A DNA stretch of 64,000 nucleotides, taken from Aequorivita xiaoshiensis (lineage in GTDB: Bacteria > Bacteroidota > Bacteroidia > Flavobacteriales > Flavobacteriaceae). Positions 25,916 through 33,468 of this stretch are shown in pieces (within the stretch, counting starts at the first letter, position 1; every line of letters begins with the position of its first letter). A program made the translations under genes and the position numbers. Location: assembly GCF_022008395.1 (NCBI RefSeq), contig NZ_JAIRBB010000003.1:62001-126000 (forward strand), given 5' to 3'. The notes beneath the pieces are model-generated. The model made no database searches. It had not been told where the DNA came from and saw only the letters and a list, made by a program, of their open reading frames with translations.

Positions 25916-26175
25916 TAATAACTGTCTACAACACCATTATAATAACCTAAAGAATATGCAGCGTGTGGACTTCTATGCCTTCTATCTCCTCTTTGACTTT
26001 CTTCTAAATTGTTTAATACATTTGCTAAATTAATATTTTCAGCTTTTTGAAGTCCGTGTTCGTAGCCAATTTCATACGCACAAGATGCACATTTGTGTCT
26101 TCCAACACCTTCTTGTCCGATTGGTAAATCTCTAACTATAGTATCTGAATTATCGTGATTCTTATTGCAAGCCAT
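25915..26175 (-). CDS. Unknown 86-residue protein inside the restriction-modification operon
   Basis: Not recognised. It has two related modules: RHKCASCAYEIGYEHGLQ near 27-44 and RHRSPHAAYSLGYYNGVV near 66-83, sharing RHxxxxxAYxxGYxxG. The first module carries a CxxC pair, while in the second these positions are Ser/His, so metal binding is possible but not certain. It lies between the nuclease gene (18 bases) and the second methylase gene (1-base overlap) on the same strand, so it is co-expressed with them. A control protein is unlikely because no helix-turn-helix is visible. Candidate roles are an accessory to the nuclease or a passenger defence gene; both are inference. Confidence 0.75.
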   Translation of the reverse strand: MACNKNHDNSDTIVRDLPIGQEGVGRHKCASCAYEIGYEHGLQKAENINLANVLNNLEESQRGDRRHRSPHAAYSLGYYNGVVDSY

Positions 26176-26193
26176 AATATTTTTTTAAAAGTT

Positions 26194-27018
26194 CTAGATT
26201 TCTTCTTTTTTTATCTTTTCAATAAAAGTAGGTAAAGTTTTTAAATTGTATACGTGAGGAATGTTAGTATAAGCTTGTTGCAATTTATTTTTTGCAGAAA
26301 GCCAACCTTGTCCATCAGTTATCCAAACAAACTCAAATTTATCGTATTGGTTAATTTTGGGTGCAAGATCTGTGTATGATCTTGCGACTTCATTAAGTTT
26401 TGAACCTCCACCATTATAATAATTAGTTTCAATCAAATAAGTATTGGCTTTTGTTTTAATAACAAAATCAAATCTTTTAACATCTTTACCAAAATGTATA
26501 AGCTCTGGAAATGTAGTATGTTTAACTTCTGCTTCAAACGGAATATTATTGTTGTTGAATATTTTCGAGAGAGCTTTTTCCATATTTTTACCACCTCTGT
26601 TTTTACGTGCATTAGTGTCAAGTCCGACTTCAATTCCAAAAACGTAATCTACTAGATTTTTCACTTGCTTATTTTTGAAAACATCAGCAAGTCCAGTTCT
26701 TACTAAATATTCATAAACTAATTCGGAAGACTGAAAATAACTATAAAGTTCTTTTGTATTACCGTCATCATCCAAAACTTGACGATTATTTCTTACTGCA
26801 ATAATTATATCGAGAACAGAAAAACAATTTTTGTTTTCTTGAAAGAGTTTACCAACTGCTTCTTTTAAATTTTCTTGACCAATTAAGTAATTTAGTTGAT
26901 TTAATTTTATAGAAATTGCTTCAACATTTCTTGTGATTTTCTCAAAATCAACAAAAAAATCAAGTGTTGAATTTGTTGTGCTTAATTGTGATAAAAATTC
27001 TTCAAACGATTTAGACAT
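26194..27018 (-). CDS. Type II restriction endonuclease, DpnII/MboI family (GATC)
   Basis: 274 residues, the usual size of DpnII-family enzymes. The family core is in the second half: RKNRGGKNMEKALSKIF near 140, a PD-(D/E)xK-like catalytic stretch (RFDFVIKTKANTYLIETNYY near 183-202), and the highly typical GGGSKLNEVARSY just after it. DpnII cuts unmethylated GATC. The gene lies directly downstream of a Dam-type methylase (11-base gap), so the host is protected first. The place of the usual third catalytic lysine is taken by ETN, and the family-specific lysine may come from GGGSK (inference). Confidence 0.92.
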   Translation of the reverse strand: MSKSFEEFLSQLSTTNSTLDFFVDFEKITRNVEAISIKLNQLNYLIGQENLKEAVGKLFQENKNCFSVLDIIIAVRNNRQVLDDDGNTKELYSYFQSSELVYEYLVRTGLADVFKNKQVKNLVDYVFGIEVGLDTNARKNRGGKNMEKALSKIFNNNNIPFEAEVKHTTFPELIHFGKDVKRFDFVIKTKANTYLIETNYYNGGGSKLNEVARSYTDLAPKINQYDKFEFVWITDGQGWLSAKNKLQQAYTNIPHVYNLKTLPTFIEKIKKEEI

Positions 27019-27029
27019 ATTCGGTATTG

Positions 27030-27926
27030 TTATTTATTATTTGTAATTAGTAATTCTGTTAATTCTCCTCGTTTGGTTGGATTTGCGTTAATACTTCTTC
27101 GTGCATTTACTCTGTGAATATTAAAATCCGAATACAAATCATCAAAGAAATTGTCATTTGGATTTTTTCCTTTAACATCAGAATTGCTTAAAATCCATCG
27201 ATGATTTAAATTGTCTAATTGTGTGCAGAAATCTTTTAATCGTATTTGCTCAGCATCGTTAAACTCTTCTTTAGCATAAGAATTAAAACTTGAAGTTTCG
27301 CTTAATGGTTTGTATGGTGGATCAAAATAGAAAAAAGTGTGTTCTGTTGCGAAATATAATGTTTCTGAATAATCTCCATTTAAAATTTGTACTCTTTGAA
27401 GAACTTTTGAGACTGCTCTTAAATTTTCTTTATTACAAATCAAAGGATTTTTATAACTACCAATTGGAACGTTAAATTCATTTTTACGATTTACTCGAAA
27501 AAGTCCGTTAAAACAGGTTCTATTTAAGAAAATAAATAAAGCACTTTGTGTTGTTTGATTTGAAGTTCTTGAATTGAAAAGTGTTCTTTTTTCGTAATAA
27601 TATTCTTTTTTCTTAGTGTCATTTTGAGATAAAAAATAATATTCAGTTTGCCAATCTGAAAGGATATTTATTAAACCTTCAACATCTTCTTTTATAGAGG
27701 TATAGCAATTTGTTAAATCTGAATTTATGTCATTTATAACTGCATTTTCCATATTTGGAAATTGTTCTAGCATCCAGAATAGAACGGCTCCACTTCCAAC
27801 AAAAGGCTCAATGTAAGTAAAATTGTTCTCAATTATTTTTTCAGGTAATTGATTTTCAATTTGCTCAATAAGTTGTGTTTTTCCACCAGCCCATTTTAGG
27901 AATGGTTTTGCAATTTTTTCATTCAT
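27030..27926 (-). CDS. Dam-family DNA adenine methyltransferase, M1.DpnII-like
   Basis: 298 residues. Alpha-class N6-adenine methylase: SAM-binding motif FLKWAGGKTQLI at about 8-19, then YIEPFVGSGAVLFW near 38, a recognition region, and catalytic motif IV FYFDPPYKPLSETSSFNSY near 190-207. This order (motif I first, DPPY last) separates it from the second methylase of the operon. The sequence is of the Dam/DpnM type that modifies adenine in GATC. It is the first gene of the operon, with a promoter match 21-49 bases upstream of the start. Confidence 0.93.
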   Translation of the reverse strand: MNEKIAKPFLKWAGGKTQLIEQIENQLPEKIIENNFTYIEPFVGSGAVLFWMLEQFPNMENAVINDINSDLTNCYTSIKEDVEGLINILSDWQTEYYFLSQNDTKKKEYYYEKRTLFNSRTSNQTTQSALFIFLNRTCFNGLFRVNRKNEFNVPIGSYKNPLICNKENLRAVSKVLQRVQILNGDYSETLYFATEHTFFYFDPPYKPLSETSSFNSYAKEEFNDAEQIRLKDFCTQLDNLNHRWILSNSDVKGKNPNDNFFDDLYSDFNIHRVNARRSINANPTKRGELTELLITNNK

Positions 27927-27946
27927 TTTTAATTTTTCTTTTGGTG

Positions 27947-27975
27947 TAAAAATACATTTTAAAATTTACTTCAAA
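27947..27975 (-). promoter_or_regulatory. Possible promoter of the restriction-modification operon
   Basis: On the minus strand TTTG (CAAA at 27972-27975 on +) is followed after 17 bases by TATTTTTA (27954-27947), one base off TAnnTTTG. It lies 21 bases upstream of the methylase start. Confidence 0.45.
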
Positions 27976-28373
27976 TATTAGGATTAAAAAGGAAGGTCGG
28001 GAAAACACAATACCTTAAGCGTAAATCTGGCTAATTAATATAAATATCTTCCAGCTTCCTTCGTGAGTATCTGTATAATTAAAAAAAGTAAGATATGGTA
28101 ACAGGCAACACGATACCTTAATTAAATCTTCACAACAACAAAACTTCCATAGTCTTTCATTCCAATTAAAAGGAACTCGACAAAAATAACGGCATTTAAG
28201 TTAGGTTGCTTTAATTGTATTTAACCCTTTCCACCTACTTTTTCCAACTAATCTTTATTTTTAGCCATTCGGTATTTACTTAAACCTAAATTCATTAAGG
28301 AATTGTTAATTAAATAAATGTAACCTAGTTAATTATGTTAAATGATTAATAATGAATTAACAGGAGGTTTAGT

Positions 28374-28520
28374 ATGGTAAAAATAATGAAAAATGAAGGG
28401 TTCGTTTTAGACGGAAAAACATCGCAAAATCGGATGCTGTTGACTGCCAGTGAGTTACCGAAAACACCTGTTTTTACTGGACCTGAGAGCAATTTGTTAA
28501 GTGTATTTTATTTTTTTTAA
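28374..28520 (+). CDS. Possible 48-residue peptide with a strong Shine-Dalgarno site
   Basis: A frame of 48 codons starting MVKIMKNEGFVLDGKTSQNR and ending in a hydrophobic FYFF. It is preceded by AGGAGG at 28362-28367, seven bases before the ATG. Such a full ribosome-binding site is unusual in Bacteroidota, which makes the frame notable. No family is recognised. It may be a real small gene or the start of a broken one. Confidence 0.3.
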   Translation: MVKIMKNEGFVLDGKTSQNRMLLTASELPKTPVFTGPESNLLSVFYFF

Positions 28521-28598
28521 AAAGATTTTAAAAGAATTGGTTTTTATCATAATTTATTCCTAAGTTTGAAAGGAATTAACATTAATTAACCTAGAATT

Positions 28599-28694
28599 AT
28601 GAAAGTAAATTACGTATTCACTGATATTCTTGCATCCCCTGCTCTTTCTTCAAAGCAGAAAATTTTAGCTATTAATAATTCTATAAAACCTTAA
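28599..28694 (+). CDS. Possible 31-residue peptide or broken gene start
   Basis: ATG AAA GTA AAT at 28599 opens a frame of 31 codons (MKVNYVFTDILASPALSSKQ and on) ending at TAA 28694. It follows CTAGAATT, a usual Bacteroidota leader context. It is too short to judge and may be a gene truncated by a stop. No family is recognised. Confidence 0.2.
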   Translation: MKVNYVFTDILASPALSSKQKILAINNSIKP

Positions 28695-28978
28695 TATAAT
28701 TGCGCATTAATTCAATTTTTGTGCTGATAAATTAAGGGAGTTCAAATAGTCAATTGCTAAGATTGTATCACAGAATAATAAATCTGAAAAACGTACAACG
28801 GCAGAAGATGAAATTTCCAAAATGTTCAAATCAAAAAGTATCGAATGCTATTTAGTTATAAAGTGTAATAACTATGTTAGTTGAGTTTTGATTGCTTTAG
28901 TGTGTTACAGCGATAAAAAATGGTAAGCCTGGCTTACTTCTGATAATAACTTAATTTTTAACCCCAAATCTTTTAATT

Positions 28979-31291
28979 ATGATGAAAAAAATACCAAAGT
29001 ATTTATGCGGAACATGGCTTATGTCTACCATGTTGTTTTTCGGCGCAGTTCCGAATAGCGAGGCGCAAACAGATTTGAGTAGCTCTAAAGCTAATTCAAG
29101 TTGGACTAATTTTAATGAACGAACTAATGGTGTAGGAGAAGTTATCGTTAATGGAGTAGATCCAAATACGTTTACTTTCCAAAACACGTCAACAGCCTCT
29201 TACCCACGTACTCAAGCGACGGTTGTCTATGATAACGGACCTCTTGTAAACGTAGCTGGAAATCCAGATTTGAGTGTGCTAGAATCTATTACACTAGGAA
29301 TGAACACCCTAGGTGGAAACGCGTCAAACGTAGCTGGGTTTGGTTTTGCAGATGATTTTGAATTACTTGCTGAAACTGAAATCACCGAAATTACTGGATA
29401 TGCATATCAAACAGGTGCTACCTCCACTACCATTGATGCAATGTATGTAGCAATTTGGGATGGAGACCCAAGTGATGCATCTTCTTCTATAGTTTGGGGA
29501 GACCAAACCACTAATGTGTTCACTTCGGTAGAAGATATTGATACATATAGAGTTGCAGAGGATGATCAAGGAGGTAGACAAAGAATGATCCAAAAAGTAA
29601 ATGCTACAATTACGGGACTTACTTTAAGTGCAGGAACATATTGGTTAGAATATTCTTTTGATGGTACCGGAGGGTCTGGACCTTGGCAGCCGCCGGTGGT
29701 TGTTTTAGGTTCTGATTCAACAGGAGACGCTTTACAAAAAGGTTCAACAGGATGGGGTCCTTGGTTAGACTCTGGTACTAATACACCACAAGGAGTGCCT
29801 TTCCAAATTCACGGTGAAGAAGCTGGTGGTGGCGGTGGCTGCGAATGGACAGTTATCGTTCAGGGTACTGGCTTTGGTGATGAAGTTGAATGGGAATTAA
29901 GAGAAGCTGGTGGTGCTATATTGCTGTCTGGAGGCGGCTACGGTCAAGGTTACTACGACGAGCAATCTACAACTGCTGAGGGGCCGCTAGAGTTCTATAT
30001 TAACTCTATTGGTACATTTGGAGATAATACTCCAGCATACACCATTTTAACTGATGGGAACGAAATTTTAGACGGCGTTCTGCCAGGTGGAGAAGAGGCT
30101 ACCTTTAGCGATTTAAATTGCGATACCGGAGGTACAATTACTTACTGTATACCTGAAGGAACAAACGATACTCGTTTTATAGACAACTTTAGTACTACAG
30201 GAGGTTCTGAGAATGTTTCAAATATGGCATCTGGTTTCTCACCTGCCGGATATGGAGATTTCTATGATACACATACTGTAGCTCAAGAGCTTGGTGGTGA
30301 AGTTGAATTTGCTGTTGATGTGGAAGGTGGAACTGCTGGATTTAGAATTTGGGTAGACTGGAATCAGGATGGTGTTTTTGATACTACTACTGAAGTAGTT
30401 TACAACTCTACTAGCTATGAAACTAGCCATGCTGGAGCGTTTACTGTTCCTGCTGACGCTTTAGAAGGTGATACTAGAATGAGAATTGTTAGCCACTGGT
30501 TAAGTACAACTGGAGATGTTGATCCTTGTGAAACTGGATTTAGTTATGGAGAATTTGAAGATTATAAATTCACTGTAGGAGCTGGAACTGGTGGTGGAGG
30601 TTACTGTATCCCTGTATTAGATTGTACAGATAACGATATGATTACTAATGTAACTTTCCAAGAAATAGATAACACAACTACATGTAGCCCTGATGGATAT
30701 GGCGATTATACTGCTATGTCTGGAACTGTTGCTGCAGGTGAAACCTACCCAATTTCTGTAAGTGTAGGAGATGGATGGGCGAACGAGTCTGTTTCTGTTT
30801 GGATTGATTTTGACAATAGCGAAACTTTTGAGGAGTCTGAGTTCTTCTACATAGGAACTGGAACGGATGAAGCTTTAACTGGTGAATTAGTGATACCAGC
30901 TGGTCTTGCTGATGGAGACTACAGAATGAGAGTTCGTGTAGCAGCCGTTGGTCAATCAACAGCTACATGGGATATGTCTTGTGATGAGACTCAAGGATAT
31001 GGAGAGACTGAAGATTATACCCTAACAGTAGATAGTACTGCGGGTGTGAATGACTTTTCAGCAGTTAACTTCTCGTATTTCCCTAACCCAATGCAAAATG
31101 AACTTAACATTGCTTCAGACTTAAGTATCGAGTCAATTTCAGTTTACAACTTGTTAGGGCAAGAAGTAATGAGCAACGTTAACGTTACTAACGGTAAGGT
31201 TGATGTTTCTGCATTATCAACTGGAACTTTCTTATTCCGTGTGACTTTTGAAGACGGATTAACAGAAAACTTCAAAGTAATAAAGCAGTAA
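28979..31291 (+). CDS. Secreted GEVED-domain protein with T9SS sorting domain
   Basis: 770 residues. A signal peptide (about 1-30, ending NSEAQ) leads an N-terminal beta-rich domain (about 60-280, with AGFGFADDFEL and SAGTYWLEYSFDG, as in cell-surface proteins of Bacteroidota). After a glycine-rich linker (near 282) comes another beta domain (about 285-380). Two GEVED domains follow: about 395-535 (FRIWVDWNQDGVFD ending GEFEDYKFTV) and about 545-685 (VSVWIDFDNSETFEESEFFY ending GETEDYTLTV). The last ~75 residues are a type A sorting domain (FSYFPNPMQNELNI, SVYNLLGQEV, STGTFLFRVTF, NFKVIKQ). It is expected at the cell surface, probably in adhesion or binding. A terminator follows at once. ATG 28982 is an equal start choice. 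Confidence 0.9.
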   Translation: MMKKIPKYLCGTWLMSTMLFFGAVPNSEAQTDLSSSKANSSWTNFNERTNGVGEVIVNGVDPNTFTFQNTSTASYPRTQATVVYDNGPLVNVAGNPDLSVLESITLGMNTLGGNASNVAGFGFADDFELLAETEITEITGYAYQTGATSTTIDAMYVAIWDGDPSDASSSIVWGDQTTNVFTSVEDIDTYRVAEDDQGGRQRMIQKVNATITGLTLSAGTYWLEYSFDGTGGSGPWQPPVVVLGSDSTGDALQKGSTGWGPWLDSGTNTPQGVPFQIHGEEAGGGGGCEWTVIVQGTGFGDEVEWELREAGGAILLSGGGYGQGYYDEQSTTAEGPLEFYINSIGTFGDNTPAYTILTDGNEILDGVLPGGEEATFSDLNCDTGGTITYCIPEGTNDTRFIDNFSTTGGSENVSNMASGFSPAGYGDFYDTHTVAQELGGEVEFAVDVEGGTAGFRIWVDWNQDGVFDTTTEVVYNSTSYETSHAGAFTVPADALEGDTRMRIVSHWLSTTGDVDPCETGFSYGEFEDYKFTVGAGTGGGGYCIPVLDCTDNDMITNVTFQEIDNTTTCSPDGYGDYTAMSGTVAAGETYPISVSVGDGWANESVSVWIDFDNSETFEESEFFYIGTGTDEALTGELVIPAGLADGDYRMRVRVAAVGQSTATWDMSCDETQGYGETEDYTLTVDSTAGVNDFSAVNFSYFPNPMQNELNIASDLSIESISVYNLLGQEVMSNVNVTNGKVDVSALSTGTFLFRVTFEDGLTENFKVIKQ

Positions 31292-31314
31292 TTGATTTTA
31301 GTTAAATTCAATTT

Positions 31315-31347
31315 AAGCTGCCTCCTAATGGGAGGCAGCTTTTTTTA
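31315..31347 (+). terminator. Terminator of the GEVED protein gene
   Basis: Stem AAGCTGCCTCC (31315-31325) with GGAGGCAGCTT (31331-31341), 5-base loop, then Ts. Confidence 0.93.
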
Positions 31348-31487
31348 TTTGAAATAGATATAAAGCAATCAAAAAATTGCTCAGTCTATGCAGTAAATAC
31401 GTCTCAATATTATTTTAACGATTTAAATAATTTAATTGAAGATGTTAGCTATTTTTAGAAGATGTATTTAACTAACACACTTTAATT

Positions 31488-32087
31488 ATGAAAAAAATAG
31501 TTTTAATCCTTTCAATCTTACTGAGTTCTACAGTTATGTTTTCACAGAAAGTAAAGGTGATGGAAGGAGATTTCAAGAACCTTAAGGGTATTGCAGAGTA
31601 TAATCTTGAGTTTGATTACACAGGAGTTCAAATTCCTAAATACGATTCAGAGGAAGCGTTTTTAAAAGACAAAATGGAAAAACGTGAAAATAAGGAAGCT
31701 GGAGCTGGAGAGGAATTTAAAAAATCTTGGTTTGCAGATAGAGAAGAAAAATATGAGCCAAAATTTATCGAATCTTTTAATAAGCGTTTTGATGGTGAGG
31801 TAAGGGTAGCTAAAGATATAGATGCCGAATACACGATGAGAATTCACTCCACAATGATGTGGGCAGGATACAACGTTGGCATAGTTAGAAAAAACGCTAA
31901 GCTTGAAGCTACAGTTTCGGTTTATAAAACCAATAACCCTTCAGAAGTGCTATGGTCTGCCAATTATACCAAAGTAGAAGGAAGTGGTGCTATGGGTTAC
32001 GACTTCGATTCTGGATATAGAATTTCAGAAGCTTATGCCAAACTAGCTAAGGAAGTTGCTTACAACATAAAAAAGAAAGCTAAATAA
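31488..32087 (+). CDS. Secreted protein of unknown function
   Basis: 199 residues with a signal peptide (about 1-19, ending VMFSQ). The remainder is soluble and charged: a lysine/glutamate-rich stretch (about 60-95), then RVAKDIDAEYTMRIHSTMMWAGYNVGI near 107-130 and a tail with SGYRISEAYAKLAKEVAYNIKK. The pattern (a secreted protein with strands that carry KLEATVSVYKTNNPSEVLWSANY-like text) resembles small conserved Bacteroidota periplasmic proteins of unknown role. It ends three bases from the convergent flavoprotein gene. A relation to the pigment cluster cannot be shown. Confidence 0.7.
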   Translation: MKKIVLILSILLSSTVMFSQKVKVMEGDFKNLKGIAEYNLEFDYTGVQIPKYDSEEAFLKDKMEKRENKEAGAGEEFKKSWFADREEKYEPKFIESFNKRFDGEVRVAKDIDAEYTMRIHSTMMWAGYNVGIVRKNAKLEATVSVYKTNNPSEVLWSANYTKVEGSGAMGYDFDSGYRISEAYAKLAKEVAYNIKKKAK

Positions 32088-32089
32088 CT

Positions 32090-33367
32090 TTACTCGCTTA
32101 ATCGCTCATTTTCCATATCAATAACCTTAGCAACCGTTTTAACCAAGCGGTTGTGGTTTTTTACAAAAGGATTGGTTTCATCCCAAACATATCCTGCAAG
32201 TACAGCGCAGATTTGTTCTTTAATAACAGGATTTTCTGGTCGGTGAAAAAATATTTTCTGAAGATTCCCTGTGTACCATTCCTTTACATACGTTCTAAAT
32301 ACATCTACACCTCTCATTATATACCCTGTGTACTCTGTTTCCCAATCTACTTGTTCGCCTTTTAATTCTTTAGTGATTAATTTGGCCGATTTTAATCCAG
32401 ATTCTGTTGCGAAAGTTACTCCCGACGAGAATACCGGGTCTAAAAATTCGGCACTGTTGCCGGTAAGAGCATAGCCCTTTCCGTAAAGTTGTTTTACGGC
32501 CTTCGAGTAATTTTTAATTGTATAGGGTTCGAATAAAAATTCTTCGTCCTTTAGTCTATCATAGTAGTAGTCTGAAATTTTCAGCATTTCCTTCATTTTC
32601 TCAGAATTTGTGCCTTTGTAAGATTCTATAAACGAGGTTGGTCCTACAAAACCAATACTAGTAACACCGTTTGAAAAAGGAATCACCCAAAGCCAAACAT
32701 TATCTCTTACAACGTCAAAGGTTATAATAGTTCCTTCTACGCCTTCAGGTCGTTTATTCTCTTTAACGTGAGTGAATATAGCTGAATTAGCATCAAGAGA
32801 CGAAGGTTTGTCTAAACCTAACAATCGAGGTAAAACTCTTCCGTAGCCACTACTATCAATTATAAATTTGGCTTTTATTTTATATTGTGTTCCATTTTTA
32901 TCTTTAACAGTTGTGGTAGAGCTTCCAACCCCTTGAGTTAAATTAATGTCCTCATCGTTTGTATTGAATTTTACATCGACAACTTCATGTCCAAACGAAA
33001 CATCTACGCCTTTATTAACTATTTCTTTAGCCAATGTGTTGTCAAAATCAGCACGAGGAACTTGCCAGGTGTAATCCCAACCAGGAGTGTGTTTTTTACT
33101 AAAATCGAAATTACAAACAATGTTATCCTTCAAAAATCGAGCTCCAGATTTTATTTCAAATCCTTGTGCCATCAAACAATCTAATAGCCCAGTCTCTTCA
33201 AAATGATCCATACAACGCGGTAATAGACTTTCACCTATCACAAAACGTGGAAAGATATTTTTTTCAACTACTTTGCAACTTATTCCATTGTTGTTTAAAT
33301 AAGCAGCAGCCACGCACCCCGAAGGACCAGCTCCAATTATTAACACATCAACATTAATATCATTCAT
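32090..33367 (-). CDS. FAD-dependent halogenase/hydroxylase-like oxidoreductase
   Basis: 425 residues. The N-terminal FAD-binding fingerprint VLIIGAGPSGCVAAAYL is at about 9-25. GESLLPR follows near 46, and GWDYTWQVPRADFD near 95-108 is typical of the flavin-dependent halogenase and geranylgeranyl-reductase group. WLWVIP near 222 matches the WxWxIP fingerprint of flavin halogenases, where it is thought to block mono-oxygenase activity. GNSAEFLDPVFSSGV near 303 closes the FAD site. Chlorinated flexirubins are known, and similar genes sit in flexirubin loci, so ring halogenation or hydroxylation is the best guess. It is transcribed divergently from the ammonia-lyase gene, 101 bases apart. Confidence 0.8.
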   Translation of the reverse strand: MNDINVDVLIIGAGPSGCVAAAYLNNNGISCKVVEKNIFPRFVIGESLLPRCMDHFEETGLLDCLMAQGFEIKSGARFLKDNIVCNFDFSKKHTPGWDYTWQVPRADFDNTLAKEIVNKGVDVSFGHEVVDVKFNTNDEDINLTQGVGSSTTTVKDKNGTQYKIKAKFIIDSSGYGRVLPRLLGLDKPSSLDANSAIFTHVKENKRPEGVEGTIITFDVVRDNVWLWVIPFSNGVTSIGFVGPTSFIESYKGTNSEKMKEMLKISDYYYDRLKDEEFLFEPYTIKNYSKAVKQLYGKGYALTGNSAEFLDPVFSSGVTFATESGLKSAKLITKELKGEQVDWETEYTGYIMRGVDVFRTYVKEWYTGNLQKIFFHRPENPVIKEQICAVLAGYVWDETNPFVKNHNRLVKTVAKVIDMENERLSE

Positions 33368-33397
33368 ATAATTAAGAAATAGATTGTTAAAAAAATA

Positions 33398-33405
33398 TAA
33401 ATTTG
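33398..33405 (+). promoter_or_regulatory. -7 box upstream of the ammonia-lyase gene
   Basis: TAAATTTG at 33398-33405 matches TAnnTTTG exactly and lies 63 bases before the ATG in the divergent intergenic space. The only TTG upstream (33384-33386) is too near, so the -33 half is poor. Confidence 0.35.
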
Positions 33406-33468
33406 CAGTGGAAAGTTACCAATTTATTTTCGCAGTACACATTTTTACACACTTAGATTCATTAATAA

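Larger units (their letters stand above)
27927..28978. other. Gene-poor, probably decayed region beside the restriction-modification island
   Basis: About 1 kb without a convincing gene. It holds two copies of AACACRATACCTTAA (28004-28018, 28107-28121), a sequence similar to the D-arm of tRNA-Gln (28095-28112), two very short frames starting at 28374 and 28599, and an in-frame stretch from about 28752 to 28884 that reads like the tail of a lost protein (KIVSQNNKSEKRTTAEDEI and on) but is closed upstream by a stop. A 15-base palindrome lies at 28923-28937. This looks like the remains of older accessory genes. Confidence 0.5.

Noticed and set aside
24498-28979. Integrative element with integrase
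   Set aside because: The RM genes sit beside a tRNA and have repeats nearby, but no integrase, transposase or relaxase frame is present, so I call only a possible island.
30714-30959. 81-codon minus-strand frame inside the GEVED gene
   Set aside because: Shadow in a repetitive, biased coding sequence.
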